Source of the DNA: Butyrivibrio sp. YAB3001
GTDB taxonomy: Bacteria; Bacillota; Clostridia; Lachnospirales; Lachnospiraceae
Direction: 5' to 3'
DNA length: 64,000 nucleotides
Assembly: GCF_900112195.1 (NCBI RefSeq)
Contig: NZ_FOKR01000008.1
Location: 1 to 64,000, forward strand
Part shown: positions 1 to 7,634 of the stretch, piece by piece
How positions within the stretch are numbered: the first letter of the stretch is position 1
Layout: each line of letters starts with the position of its first letter
Made by a program: the position numbers and the translations under genes
The notes under the pieces: model-generated
Database searches by the model: none
Told to the model about the DNA's origin: nothing
The model's input: the letters and a program-made list of their open reading frames with translations, nothing else

Positions 1-313
1 TCTTGCCTTGCAGTATGGGCACTGTTCTCTGTCAGGACAAAAAGAAGACATGTACTCCTGAAAGAGTACCTCTCCGGATTTTTTTATTACAATGAGGTTG
101 CTATTTATCAGGTTCTTCCGTATCATAGCATTGTGTGATGTATATCAGTATTGATTACATGCATAGGAGGAAGAGCGTGTCTTGCAGGATGTGGCTCTTC
201 CTCTTTGTTTTATAGGAAACTACTATCTTAAGTATACGAAAAAAGAGTGCTGTAATACACAGCACTTTGATATAGATAAAAAACAGATATTCAGAAATTA
301 ATTCACCGCTTAT
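1..313. other. left-edge intergenic region, no gene called
   Basis: No reading frame here can be supported as a gene. Short frames run in from the left edge and stop within about 60 to 140 bases, and none matches a family I recognise. A 6-bp hairpin (52-57 with 64-69) is followed about nine bases later by a T run and could end an upstream gene. A clearer terminator is listed at 167-208. Confidence 0.4.
167..208 (+). terminator. rho-independent terminator
   Basis: A perfect 10-bp inverted repeat (167-176 with 194-203, GAGGAAGAGC/GCTCTTCCTC) encloses a 17-nt loop and runs into a T-rich stretch. It probably ends transcription of a gene lying mostly left of the window. Confidence 0.7.
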
Positions 314-646
314 TTGCGGTCGGATAGAATGCTAAAATGCGGGACTACACTTTTACAGGTTATTTCAGCCAGTGCGGCAGGGTTTTTGCTCTGTGCACTA
401 TTTATCAGGAGCGGAAGTTTACTTCCTTCAATGCTCATGCATGCAATAAATGATGTTTATGCTTTTATGAATTTGGATCTGGTTTCTGAAGCTGGAGTAA
501 TGGAAGGCACTTTAAAAACCTCTGATATAGTTCTCAATATGATTCTATCTGTTTTACAGATCATTATTGCGATATATCTTTTACATCCATCGGCAGGGGA
601 TGAAATTATGGAAACCTGGAACCGGAAATGGGGTAAAGAGAATTAA
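302..646 (+). pseudogene. CPBP (CAAX-type) intramembrane protease, C-terminal remnant
   Basis: The frame holds only the last third of a CPBP-family glutamic intramembrane protease: a hydrophobic helix, then a small helix with HAINDVY, which corresponds to the third conserved CPBP motif (His...Asn/Asp), then a final hydrophobic segment and a charged tail. The first motif (EExxxR) and second motif His are absent, and an in-frame stop lies at 299-301, so the gene is truncated at its 5' end. No ribosome-binding site precedes the possible TTG or ATG starts. A full-length relative of the family lies convergent next to it at 693-1619. It is probably non-functional; seen directly are the missing motifs, and the family call is by motif only. 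Confidence 0.6.
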
Positions 647-658
647 ATCGTGATAAAT

Positions 659-696
659 ATAATGCGCCGAACTAAAGTTCGGCGCATTGCTTTTAA
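659..696. terminator. bidirectional terminator between convergent genes
   Basis: A perfect 12-bp inverted repeat (661-672 with 677-688) has a 4-nt loop, with T residues after it on the plus strand and an A/T-rich flank on the other side. It sits between two convergent CPBP frames and can serve both. Confidence 0.85.
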
Positions 697-1619
697 TTCC
701 AGATTTCAGTTGGCTTTTTATTATTTTTGCTTCCCCATAGATAAACTATTATACAACTTACTATTATAAGTGCTATAGCTACTATTGTAGCTTCAACACC
801 AAATCCTACGTCATATGCAAAACTATCCATGGCTGTAGATGCATCTAGTTTAAAGATTGAAACTGGCGATACGTTACCACTGTTTGGAAGTCCAAATATA
901 ATGTTCTGGGTGAAATTCCAGGCTGCGTGTGCTGCCATCGGCATCCATATTGAATCGCAATAATAAACCATAAGTGAATAGAGAAGTCCGGCAAAAAAGA
1001 TACTAGGAAGAGCAAGTGGAGACAATCCAGGATTAGCTGCATGCAGCAGTGAAAACAGCAGAGCATTTCCTACAACCGCTATAGCAGGATTTTTATATCC
1101 CCTTCTTAGTCTCTGATACAGAAAGCCCCTGCAAAGTAATTCTTCTGCGCTGGACTGAATAAATACAACTATAAAAAGTGGTATTACCTGCAATAGATTT
1201 AATGAATCAAAATAAATATGGATATCTTTATGCAGCAAAGCCACCATAATGCAAAATGCATTTTGAGCAAAACCAATTAAAAGACCTAAAAGCAGGTATT
1301 TCACTGTATTTCCTTTGCAAAAAGATGTAAAAGCATTAATTATTGGTCTGTTTTTTTGGGTAAAGTAGCAATAAAGTAAAGCTATAATCCAAACTCCCAG
1401 GAAGGTTAAATATTGTTGAAATATTGTTAGGAAATCGACATTGTTATCGTTGATAATCGGTTTCATTAAAATTTTAGAGATTACGAGAACTCCCGTCTGC
1501 CCGACAAACATCATCACAATTGTCACTATAAGCGGAATAAGAAAGAAATCATTCCATTTATACTGATCCGTGTGCAGGTTCTTAAAAAAGTTTTTCTGTT
1601 CGTTGTTGTTTTCTGCCAT
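693..1619 (-). CDS. CPBP family intramembrane glutamic endopeptidase
   Basis: This is a complete 308-aa multi-pass membrane protein of the CPBP (Abi/CAAX protease) family. The three family motifs are visible: EExxxR around residues 159-164 (AEELLCRGF), a His at about 193 in a FSLLHAAN context, and HAAWN at about 231-235. These form the catalytic Glu/His site inside the membrane. Hydrophobic segments occur near residues 25-50, 70-86, 108-128, 143-157, 185-195, 205-220 and 275-297. In Firmicutes the family includes proteins linked to bacteriocin self-immunity and to processing of membrane proteins, but no bacteriocin gene is visible here, so the substrate is unknown. A convergent remnant of the same family lies at 302-646. 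The start is ATG, preceded by a purine-rich AGAGAGGACC-type site on the minus strand. Confidence 0.8.
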   Translation of the reverse strand: MAENNNEQKNFFKNLHTDQYKWNDFFLIPLIVTIVMMFVGQTGVLVISKILMKPIINDNNVDFLTIFQQYLTFLGVWIIALLYCYFTQKNRPIINAFTSFCKGNTVKYLLLGLLIGFAQNAFCIMVALLHKDIHIYFDSLNLLQVIPLFIVVFIQSSAEELLCRGFLYQRLRRGYKNPAIAVVGNALLFSLLHAANPGLSPLALPSIFFAGLLYSLMVYYCDSIWMPMAAHAAWNFTQNIIFGLPNSGNVSPVSIFKLDASTAMDSFAYDVGFGVEATIVAIALIIVSCIIVYLWGSKNNKKPTEIWN

Positions 1620-1936
1620 ATTAAGGTCCTCTCTTCAAGTGAATCATTTCTACATATATAATTGTAGCACATAATACCGTTAAAAATTTAAGGTTTTTCC
1701 GCCTAGATAAACGCGATTAAACTTTTAAGGTTACTGTTCAGAGGCAATGTCATTCACTTTACGGAATTCTATAAAAATATAGGATTCCGTTTTTTGATAC
1801 CAGTAACTCAAAAAAATCTCACATATATACTTGACATAATGCCACAAATGTGCGGTTTTTTTCTGATTATCAATCAGAAAAAAGCCAATTAATTAGGATT
1901 TGTTAACTATCAACCAACCTAATTAAGGAGGCACAT
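1620..1936. other. intergenic region at the left island border
   Basis: This gap holds the minus-strand promoter region of the CPBP gene, a terminator (1761-1796), a TTGACA box at 1831-1836 and a 12-bp palindrome (1857-1883) whose arms are T-rich and A-rich. No gene is seen. The palindrome and TTGACA lie just before a degraded integrase gene and may be its promoter or operator, or part of an old attachment site. Confidence 0.4.
1761..1796 (+). terminator. terminator-like hairpin
   Basis: A 13-bp stem (1761-1773 with 1778-1790, one G-U pair) with an AAAA loop is followed by six T residues. No plus-strand gene lies immediately before it, so the gene it served has probably been lost. Confidence 0.65.
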
Positions 1937-2275
1937 ATGGCATCAATTACAAAAGAGAGCTACTGTCGGATACTATATAGAAGAAACTAAGACAGAGAGT
2001 GGGAAAAGAGTACTGCCAATGACACCTGATGTAGAGGAGTGTTTCAAAAGAATCATCAACAACAGAAAGCCTCCAAAGACAGAGCCTATGATTGATGGAA
2101 GAACAGGGTTCCTCTATTTTGATAAAGATGGAAGCGTGGTATACTCTTTGCATTGGGAACATTACTTTAAGCATATTATTCAGAAGTACAATAAGACTTA
2201 TATTGTTCGGATTCCCAAGATTACACCTCATGTGTGCAGGCATACTTATTGTTCTAATATGGCAAAGTCAGGAGT
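1937..2275 (+). pseudogene. Tn916-type tyrosine integrase remnant (internally deleted)
   Basis: A good ribosome-binding site (AAGGAGG) precedes ATG 1937, and the first residues MASITKES resemble the start of many phage-type integrases. After about ten codons the frame breaks and a different frame continues as the catalytic domain of a tyrosine recombinase (GYYIEETKTESGKR, then DVEECFKRIINNRKPPK, then TPHVCRHTYCSNMAKSG). This part is closely similar, residue by residue, to the integrase at 36562-37762 from its GYYIEQTK position onward. The RHTY box with one catalytic Arg and His is present. The N-terminal arm-binding and core-binding domains and the C-terminal Tyr box are missing, so it cannot recombine DNA. 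It runs directly into the next gene at about 2280, which suggests a deletion end point there. Confidence 0.8.
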
Positions 2276-2282
2276 AAGAATA

Positions 2283-3845
2283 ATGAATAACATTATTAAA
2301 ACGGATGAAACATATAATAACTGGATATCTTCACTTAAGAAAAGATATCGCAGTAGTCAGATTAAAGCTGCATCAGCTGTTAATCGGGAAATGCTGATAT
2401 TCTACTGGGAACTGGTGCGGAACCTGTAAATCCTCAAAACTCAGTATGATTGGGGAACAGGCTTTTACAAAGCTGTTAGTGACGATATCAAGCGGGAATT
2501 GCCGGATGTAAAATCATTTTCGCCAAGAAACCTATTATACATGCATCAGTTCTATAGGCTTTATTCTGAAGAGACAATCACGCCACAAGCTGTGGCGCAA
2601 TTAGGTGAGGTTGAGATTACGCCACAGGATGTGGCGCAAATGAATATCTTTATGATTCCGTGGGGACATCACAGGTTTATTATCGATAAATGTAAAGATG
2701 ATCGGAACAAAGCGCTTTTCTATGTTGAAAAGACATTGGAGAATAACTGGTCCAGGGCGGTACTTCAGAACTTTCTTGATACTAACCTTTATGAGAGACA
2801 GGGAAAGGCAATCTCAAATTTTGAAAAAACATTGCCTGCACCGCAAAGTGACCTTGCACAGGAAATGACAAAAGATCCGTATAATTTTGATTTCCTTACT
2901 ATAACAGAGGGATATTACGAGAAAGAGTTGAAGGATGCTCTTATGAATAATATATCTCAGTTCCTACTGGAATTGGGCACAGGTTTTGCATTTGTAGGAC
3001 GAGAGTATCGATTGGAAGTAGGGGATACAGAGCAGTTTATTGATATGCTTTTCTACAATATTACCCTGCACTGCTATGTTGTGATAGAGGTTAAGATCAG
3101 AGCTTTTGAGCCTGGAGATATGGGGCAGATAGGTACATATGTAGCTGCTGTCGATGGTATTCTCAGAAAGGAAGGCGATGCTCCTACCGTAGGGTTGCTT
3201 GTATGTAAAAACAAAGATAATGTATTGGCACAGTATGCGGTGAACAGTTCCAATGCCCCCGTAGGTATATCAGAGTATGAATTATCGGATCTTATGCCGG
3301 ATTATTCAGAGGTCGTGATAGAGACAAGCAATTTGATCATGAAAAAAGCTGTATTTGATGATTGGGAACAGCTGTACCGGAATATAACAAGCAGACCAGA
3401 ATCCGCCAAATATATGCTATGGAAGATCGATGATTCTGAGGAAGAATCAAAGGACAGGATGCTTCGGACTCTTGATTTTCAAAGTAAAGAAAAGTATGCG
3501 CTTACCGTATATCTGAAAACGGAAAGCGGATTAGAGGCCATTGGATGGGCATCCATGCGTGAGGTCAATCCTGGTGTATATGAGGATATGGGAATCGCCA
3601 TTGGACCGGACTTTGTCGGAAAAGGATATGGAAAACAGATTCTAAATGCATTGTGCGATGAGGCAAGAAATCAAGGTGCGAAGGAGTTTCACTGTAGTTA
3701 TCGTGAAAAGAATCTGGCTTCAAAAAGATTGCAGGATGTATGCGGGTTTAAGTTTGACTACAGGTCTGAGGAGAAAACAGACTCCAGAACGGGAGAAATA
3801 TACGTGGTGGTGAACGCTAAAAAAGATCTTCAGTATGTAGTTTGA
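2283..3845 (+). pseudogene. YhcG-type PDDEXK nuclease (DUF1016) fused to a GNAT domain, with in-frame stop
   Basis: ATG 2283 has a ribosome-binding site (CAGGAG) and starts a DUF1016 N-terminal domain (IKAASAVNREMLIFYWEL). A TAA at 2427-2429 interrupts it in frame; the same frame then continues without shift (YDWGTGFYKAVSDDIKREL, SPRNLLYM). Translation could restart at ATG 2499. The PD-(D/E)xK nuclease core follows in the restart product: Asp near 182 and ExK at 197-199 (VVIEVK). Such nucleases are often found with restriction systems and mobile elements. From about residue 274 of the restart product the frame changes family and encodes a whole GNAT acetyltransferase (ETSNLIMKKA, GKGYGKQIL near 375-382). 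The join looks like a deletion fusing two genes in frame. Two 17-bp palindromes 39 bp apart lie inside the coding region at 2581-2597 and 2620-2636. Whether the restart product is made is unknown. Confidence 0.75.
2581..2636. repeat. two palindromes inside the DUF1016 coding region
   Basis: CGCCACAAGCTGTGGCG (2581-2597) and CGCCACAGGATGTGGCG (2620-2636) are near-perfect inverted repeats, spaced 39 bp apart start to start. They encode a 13-residue duplication (ITPQAVAQ / ITPQDVAQ) between the N-terminal domain and the IPWGHH segment. Confidence 0.7.
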
Positions 3846-3924
3846 TCAGCTCGAATAGTCGAAGGTTGTCGATAAGACTGAAGTTAATTCTTATGTTGGC
3901 TTTTGTAAGGAGGGAAGAAAAAAG

Positions 3925-4584
3925 ATGAAATACCAATACAAAGAAATGCCTGAATCTATGAGTGGGACATACGGAGAATTTGCAAAAAACTTCGGATTTG
4001 ATTGGAAAGAATTTATAATGGGAATACCGACACCCATGTTTCTTGTCACAACCTATAAATCTAATGGACAGCCAAATGCTACGATGCAGTCATGGGCAGG
4101 GTTTACGAGTGCGAATCATGGAGGCGGGTATTACGTGATTCTATGCAGCGTGAATAAGAGAGGACATCTTTACCAAAGCTTAAATGAAAAGAAGGTAGCA
4201 GTGCTAAATTTCATGTCATCTGATTTATACGAAGCCTGCATGAAGACAATACAGAACAATCAGTTCGAGGCGGATGAGATAACTTCGTCAGGGCTTACTG
4301 CGGAGAAAGCTTCATGGGTAGAAGCGCCGATGGTCGCTGAATGTTTCATGAACCTTGAGTGTAGGTATTTGTGGGAGAAAGAAATTGTACCGGGTGATGA
4401 TCATGTTATGATCTGCCTTGAAGTCGTAGGCGGGCATATAGAGAAGGATTATATGGAGGATATGTTTGGAGATAAAGGGGTTCTTTACAATGTCCATTAT
4501 CCGATAAATCCGGAAGACGTGAAAGAAAAAGGTTGCGATTATGTGGCTGCACTTAGGAAAGTAAATCAATCCTACGAATATTGA
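3925..4584 (+). CDS. flavin reductase family protein (FMN-binding split barrel)
   Basis: This 219-aa protein fits the flavoredoxin/flavin reductase-like family. The N-terminal part (MGIPTPMFLVTT, then GQPNATMQSWAGFTSANHGG) matches the FMN phosphate and isoalloxazine-binding segments of the split beta barrel; NPED and VNQSYEY-type C-terminal residues follow a second strand set with CLEVVGGHIEK. Members reduce or hold FMN and are often linked to NAD(P)H-dependent electron transfer, but partner and substrate cannot be told here. The ribosome-binding site is strong (AAGGAGGG, about nine bases before the ATG). It is the last intact gene before the first displaced LMW-PTP gene start at 4651. A C-terminal fragment of another flavin reductase lies at 4820-4997. 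Confidence 0.7.
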   Translation: MKYQYKEMPESMSGTYGEFAKNFGFDWKEFIMGIPTPMFLVTTYKSNGQPNATMQSWAGFTSANHGGGYYVILCSVNKRGHLYQSLNEKKVAVLNFMSSDLYEACMKTIQNNQFEADEITSSGLTAEKASWVEAPMVAECFMNLECRYLWEKEIVPGDDHVMICLEVVGGHIEKDYMEDMFGDKGVLYNVHYPINPEDVKEKGCDYVAALRKVNQSYEY

Positions 4585-4650
4585 TGAGATATGAAATATA
4601 TGCGCAAAACTACGATTGAAAAAAATTCTGAAATGTAAAGGATACGAAAA

Positions 4651-4681
4651 ATGATAAAGGTACTTTTCATCTGCCACGGCA
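4651..4681 (+). other. attachment-site copy 1: displaced 5' end of the LMW-PTP gene
   Basis: This 31-bp stretch encodes MIKVLFICHG, the same peptide (two conservative changes) as residues 1-10 of the intact LMW-PTP at 37921, and stops matching right after the Cys-His-Gly codons of the P-loop. It has a start codon and an AAAGGA site about seven bases upstream. After the match the frame runs only four codons (TPKG) to a stop. The same cut gene start recurs at 7117, 21542 and 24980. I read it as the oldest or leftmost att copy. Confidence 0.85.
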
Positions 4682-4736
4682 CTCCGAAGGGATGATAATG
4701 CAAGCTTTTGCATAATGGGGCAAAGTTTAGCAGGCT

Positions 4737-4997
4737 ATGGCAGATTTTTCTATAAATGAGATGCAGGAAATGCAAAGGCTTTTGCAGGATAAGTATAAAG
4801 ATAAATGGGAACCTATTGGGCCAGAGACAGGTGAGTCCACAACATTTTTTTGCCATATAAGAAATGTTCAGATGGATGAGAGACTGTCTCCAAAAGACAC
4901 CTTCGACATTGATCTGACAGTATTGGATCCAGTTATTTACTCCGGAAAATATCACAGTCTTGGCAAAAAGCTTGGGGAGATTGGGGATTTCCTATGA
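4737..4997 (+). pseudogene. chimera of MazG-like N-terminus and flavin reductase C-terminus
   Basis: The first 30 residues (FSINEMQEMQRLLQDKYKDK, then WEPIGPETG) match the start of short MazG-type nucleotide pyrophosphohydrolases from Clostridia. From about residue 34 the sequence becomes the end of a flavin-reductase-like protein (CHIRNVQMDE, LDPVIYSGKYHSLGKKLGE). Neither half is complete: the MazG metal-binding ExxE motifs are missing, as is the FMN-binding half of the reductase. This is a deletion junction that happens to be in frame, immediately inside the first att copy. No function is expected. Confidence 0.6.
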
Positions 4998-5042
4998 AGA
5001 AAGCAATTATCTAAGGAATAGTAATAGATGGAGGGCTCATAA

Positions 5043-5504
5043 TTGTTAGCCAAAAACAAAAGCGGATGGATTGTTCATGAATATTTAGATGTTTCAGAAG
5101 GTGATATTGGAAAATATAAGAATGTCACAGGTTCATATGCAATCATAAAAATTAAGGATAAATACTTAATTGGCTATAATAATTGGCGAGATCAGTGGGA
5201 ATTTCCTGCTGGTGGAATAGATGCAGGAGAGACAGCAAGACAAGCTGCATTTAGGGAATTATTTGAGGAAACTCACCAAGAAGTAAATGACTTGGAGTTT
5301 AAAGGACTATTCAGAGTGACAGATTCACATGGCACAGAAAAGTATCAGGCAGTTTATGTTGGAAAATTAGATGAACTTGCTCCGTATGTTTATTCAGACT
5401 CTGATGAGATGACAAAAATAAGGCTCTGGGATATGAAGGAAGATATTGGTTATGTGGATGAGTGCGATGTTGCTATTGCAAAAAACGTATTCTGTAAACG
5501 TTAA
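5043..5504 (+). CDS. Nudix hydrolase
   Basis: This 153-aa protein carries a complete Nudix box at about residues 58-80 (GGIDAGETARQAAFREL then FEETHQE), matching GX5EX7REUXEEXGU except that the Gly near the end is His. The three acidic metal-binding residues and the Arg-Glu pair are present. Nudix enzymes hydrolyse nucleoside diphosphates linked to another group with Mg2+; the N-terminal strand (GSYAIIKIKDKYLIGYNN) and WEFPAGG fit NTP- or sugar-nucleotide-directed members. The start is TTG with a GGAGGG site seven bases upstream; no in-frame ATG fits. A second, different Nudix gene follows 59 bp later. Confidence 0.85.
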   Translation: MLAKNKSGWIVHEYLDVSEGDIGKYKNVTGSYAIIKIKDKYLIGYNNWRDQWEFPAGGIDAGETARQAAFRELFEETHQEVNDLEFKGLFRVTDSHGTEKYQAVYVGKLDELAPYVYSDSDEMTKIRLWDMKEDIGYVDECDVAIAKNVFCKR

Positions 5505-5563
5505 ACACTGATAATACAGAAAAAGTATGAAGAATTCAACTACATGCGGAGGAAATAATTTTA

Positions 5564-6049
5564 ATGGAAATATGGGATGCTTACGATAGTAAGCTTAATA
5601 AGATAGATGGTGTGACATTAGTTCGTGGGGAGCAGATACCAGATGGTTACTTTCATTTGTGCAGTGAGATTATAGTAAGACACACAGATGGAACTTACCT
5701 TATCATGCAGAGAGATAAGAGAAAGCACCTTGGCGGAATGTGGGAAGCTACAGCTGGTGGTTCAGCGCTGCAAGGGGAAGACCCATTAAGTTGTGCGTGC
5801 AGGGAACTTTTTGAAGAGACTGGAATTGAGTCTGACGAGCTAATCGAGATTGGACGAGTGTTACACTACAGTCACAAGACCTACTACGTTGATTATCTTT
5901 GCATTACGGATGCAGATAAGAACAGTGTTGTTTTACAAGATGGAGAAACATCTGCATTTAAATGGGTTACTGCTAAGAAACTGCGCAGCATGTCCAGAAA
6001 TGAGCTAGCTACAATGCGTCAGCTTAATTTTATTGAGGAACTGACATAA
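5564..6049 (+). CDS. Nudix hydrolase, second gene
   Basis: This 161-aa protein has the Nudix box at about residues 66-88 (GGSALQGEDPLSCACREL then FEETGIE). The N-terminus (MEIWDAYDSK...VRGEQIPDGYFHL) is the hallmark of the Ipi-like/YfcD-type subfamily, whose best known relatives act on isoprenoid or dihydroneopterin-type diphosphates; the typical ending FKWVTAKKL also fits. The exact substrate is unknown. GAGGAAA precedes the ATG. It is not similar enough to its Nudix neighbour to be a recent duplicate; both probably arrived with the 4.7-7.1 kb segment. Confidence 0.85.
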   Translation: MEIWDAYDSKLNKIDGVTLVRGEQIPDGYFHLCSEIIVRHTDGTYLIMQRDKRKHLGGMWEATAGGSALQGEDPLSCACRELFEETGIESDELIEIGRVLHYSHKTYYVDYLCITDADKNSVVLQDGETSAFKWVTAKKLRSMSRNELATMRQLNFIEELT

Positions 6050-6076
6050 AACACAGGCAAAGGATGACTTGGAAAA

Positions 6077-6511
6077 GTGAATAAAAACTTTGAATTACGG
6101 ATAACAGAAGATGGTAATGAAAAGGACATCGAGGAAATATTTGAGCTATTGAAAGAGTACAACCTTACTAATCGCGAAGAATCTAAGAATGTCCCTATTG
6201 GTATTTTTTATGAAGATGAGAATAAAAAGAAACTTGCAGGCCTTACGGGTGAAACCTTTGGTAATTGGTTATGCATTCATTATCTTTTTGTTGATGAACA
6301 TTTTAGAGGAAAAGGTCTTGGAAGTGCAATTCTGAAAGCTGCAGAAAATGAAGCTAAGAAGCGCGGATGTAAATATTCTTTTGTAGATACTTTTTCTTTT
6401 CAGGCTCCAGAGTTTTATAAGAAGCATGGATATAATGAAGTTTTCAGGCTTGATGAATATCCATATTCAGGGAAAAGATATTATTATACAAAAGCGTTAG
6501 AAATGGTTTGA
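6077..6511 (+). CDS. GNAT family N-acetyltransferase
   Basis: This 144-aa protein is a single-domain GNAT. The acetyl-CoA pyrophosphate-binding loop is at about residues 77-82 (RGKGLG), preceded by the strand LCIHYLFVDEHF, and the C-terminal part has FYKKHGY, the usual beta-6 region. The start is GTG with GGA-rich DNA upstream (GGATGACTTGG). It follows the two Nudix genes by 27 bp and may share their transcript. The acceptor substrate is unknown. Confidence 0.8.
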   Translation: MNKNFELRITEDGNEKDIEEIFELLKEYNLTNREESKNVPIGIFYEDENKKKLAGLTGETFGNWLCIHYLFVDEHFRGKGLGSAILKAAENEAKKRGCKYSFVDTFSFQAPEFYKKHGYNEVFRLDEYPYSGKRYYYTKALEMV

Positions 6512-6520
6512 GGTGAAAAT

Positions 6521-6941
6521 ATGCTCATTTCAGAACTAACAAAAGATGTCCTTACTGATGATATTATCGACAGGGTGTTATTTAAAGGTGTATTTAATCG
6601 ATACAATTCCCAAATTATGTGATTGTATAGAAAGCTTAGATAGTGCCGGACAGTATGAGCAAGAACGAAAAATTGACGTATTCAACCCGATAGGATTACA
6701 TCAAATGGCACATTACGAACTTGAAAAGATTTTTTCCTATCTAATAGAAAAGAGTAAGTATGTGCCTAATGGAAGCAATGAGGAGTGGGGATTAAAAATG
6801 GCAAAAGCATTTTATGATGAGTTTGCTTTAAAGTGGGTCTTTATTGATGTAAATAATATGGACTATGCAGAGATAAAATTGCTTGTTCTTGTGGCTTTAT
6901 TCATGGAATGTAAAGAACAAAATAGATTGGAAATCAGGTAG
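6521..6941 (+). pseudogene. hypothetical protein with a frameshift or deletion junction
   Basis: ATG 6521 has a ribosome-binding site (GAGGTGAAAAT) and encodes MLISELTKDVLTDDIIDRVL, resembling the N-terminus of YdcF/DUF218-type proteins, before a stop at about 6620. An overlapping frame then continues to 6941 (IPKLCDCIESLDSAGQYEQ ... GLKMAKAFYDEFALKWVF). The two parts together look like a fused or frameshifted gene, and the second half could come from a different protein. I do not recognise the second half. Confidence 0.4.
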
Positions 6942-6960
6942 TAGGAATGATAAAACCTTA

Positions 6961-6985
6961 GTAGTAAACATTTTCCATTTACTAC
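6961..6985. repeat. inverted repeat at the right end of segment 1
   Basis: GTAGTAAA (6961-6968 by the plus strand) and TTTACTAC form an 8-bp inverted repeat with a nine-base spacer, followed by a further GTAGTAA copy at about 6992. Its place just upstream of an att copy parallels repeats before the other att copies and would suit integrase arm or excisionase binding. Confidence 0.45.
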
Positions 6986-7116
6986 TAACAGGTAGTAATA
7001 ACATGCTAAAACTTGCTCTGATTTGCAACGATTTGTCATTTCAGAGTAATTCGTAAAAATCCTGGAAAGCCTTGCAAAATGAGGCATTTCAAGTCAAAAA
7101 GGAGATAAACAAACCT

Positions 7117-7147
7117 ATGATAAAAATTCTATTCGTCTGCCACGGCA
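7117..7147 (+). other. attachment-site copy 2: displaced 5' end of the LMW-PTP gene
   Basis: It encodes MIKILFVCHG, identical in protein to residues 1-10 of the intact LMW-PTP, then reads RI and a stop. An AAAAAGGAG site precedes it by twelve bases. Nucleotides differ from the intact gene at synonymous positions, while TGCCACGGCA over the P-loop codons is exact. It separates the Nudix/GNAT segment from the restriction-modification segment. Confidence 0.9.
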
Positions 7148-7260
7148 GGATTTAATGCCAAAGCAAAGAATGGCGGAAATAAGCCATTTATGGGCGGAGT
7201 GGTATCTGATTTACACCCCGTTTACACCTTTTGAAGGTGAGCTACCCGATGAATGACGAG

Positions 7261-7291
7261 AGCACTCTGTGTGATGCAGGGTGCTTTTTCT
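7261..7291 (+). terminator. terminator just inside segment 2
   Basis: AGCACTCT (7261-7268) pairs with AGGGTGCT (7278-7285) with one G-U pair and is followed by TTTTTCTT. It could stop transcripts that start at the displaced LMW-PTP promoter before they enter the Fic/restriction genes. Confidence 0.6.
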
Positions 7292-7298
7292 TAGGTTA

Positions 7299-7330
7299 GT
7301 AGCAAATAAAGTAGCAAATAAGGTAGCAAA
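7299..7330. repeat. three direct repeats of GTAGCAAA, 12-bp period
   Basis: GTAGCAAA starts at 7299, 7311 and 7323, exactly 12 bp apart. The position 150 bp inside the att copy suits arm-type sites for a tyrosine integrase or another DNA-binding protein of the element. Confidence 0.6.
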
Positions 7331-7365
7331 AAGAGAACAGATATGATGCGTAGTAAAAACAAAAG

Positions 7366-7431
7366 TGTCGGTTTATATTGCAAAAATGTCGGTATAAATG
7401 TCGGTTTATATTACAACAATGTCGTATTGAA
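7366..7431. repeat. 33-bp direct repeat pair (iteron-like)
   Basis: TGTCG occurs at 7366, 7387, 7399 and 7420, with spacings of 21, 12 and 21 bp. The two 33-bp units share TGTCGGTTTATATT plus a following CAA and AATGTCG. No coding potential is seen across it. It may be a protein-binding array (arm sites or a replication/regulatory iteron). Confidence 0.6.
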
Positions 7432-7513
7432 GATCCTTAGCAATCAATTCGGAATCTAATACGACCTAACTATTTTATAGATAAACTGTTTAATTACATC
7501 ATCAATTGCCTAA

Positions 7514-7600
7514 TTGCATCATTTCCACAAAATTGATGCAGTTAACGTTGACGATGAGTATATTGAGTGGTATTATTTAAGTGCATCATTTTATCCACTC
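7514..7600 (+). promoter_or_regulatory. promoter with GCATCA operator repeats, Fic gene
   Basis: TTGACG (7548-7553), a 17-base spacer and TATTAT (7571-7576) form a good sigma-70-type promoter. TGCATCA (7515-7521) and TGATGCA (7534-7540) form an inverted repeat just upstream, another GTGCATCA lies at 7581-7588 just downstream, and further CATCA copies occur at about 7497. The Fic protein has a C-terminal winged helix, so autoregulation through these sites is a reasonable inference. Confidence 0.6.
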
Positions 7601-7634
7601 ATGAGTGAATTGATGTTTGAATGAGGATATTGAA

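Larger units (their letters stand above)
6942..7634. other. element junction region with repeats and an att copy
   Basis: No gene is seen in this 690-bp gap. In order it holds an 8-bp inverted repeat (GTAGTAAA/TTTACTAC, 6961-6985), att copy 2 (7117-7147), a terminator (7261-7290), three copies of GTAGCAAA with 12-bp period (7299-7330), a 33-bp direct repeat pair built on TGTCGGTTTATATT (7366-7430), and the promoter and GCATCA operator-like repeats of the Fic gene. Each is listed separately. Confidence 0.6.

Noticed and set aside
1..138. Open frames running in from the left edge
   Set aside because: They end quickly and none resembles a known protein end, so no gene is claimed.
4572..4955. 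Minus-strand frame across att copy 1
   Set aside because: No ribosome-binding site, and it covers two unrelated plus-strand pieces; no protein family is visible.
7366..7431. CRISPR-like array at the 33-bp repeats
   Set aside because: Only two units exist, without spacers of constant length between identical repeats, and no cas genes are present in the window.
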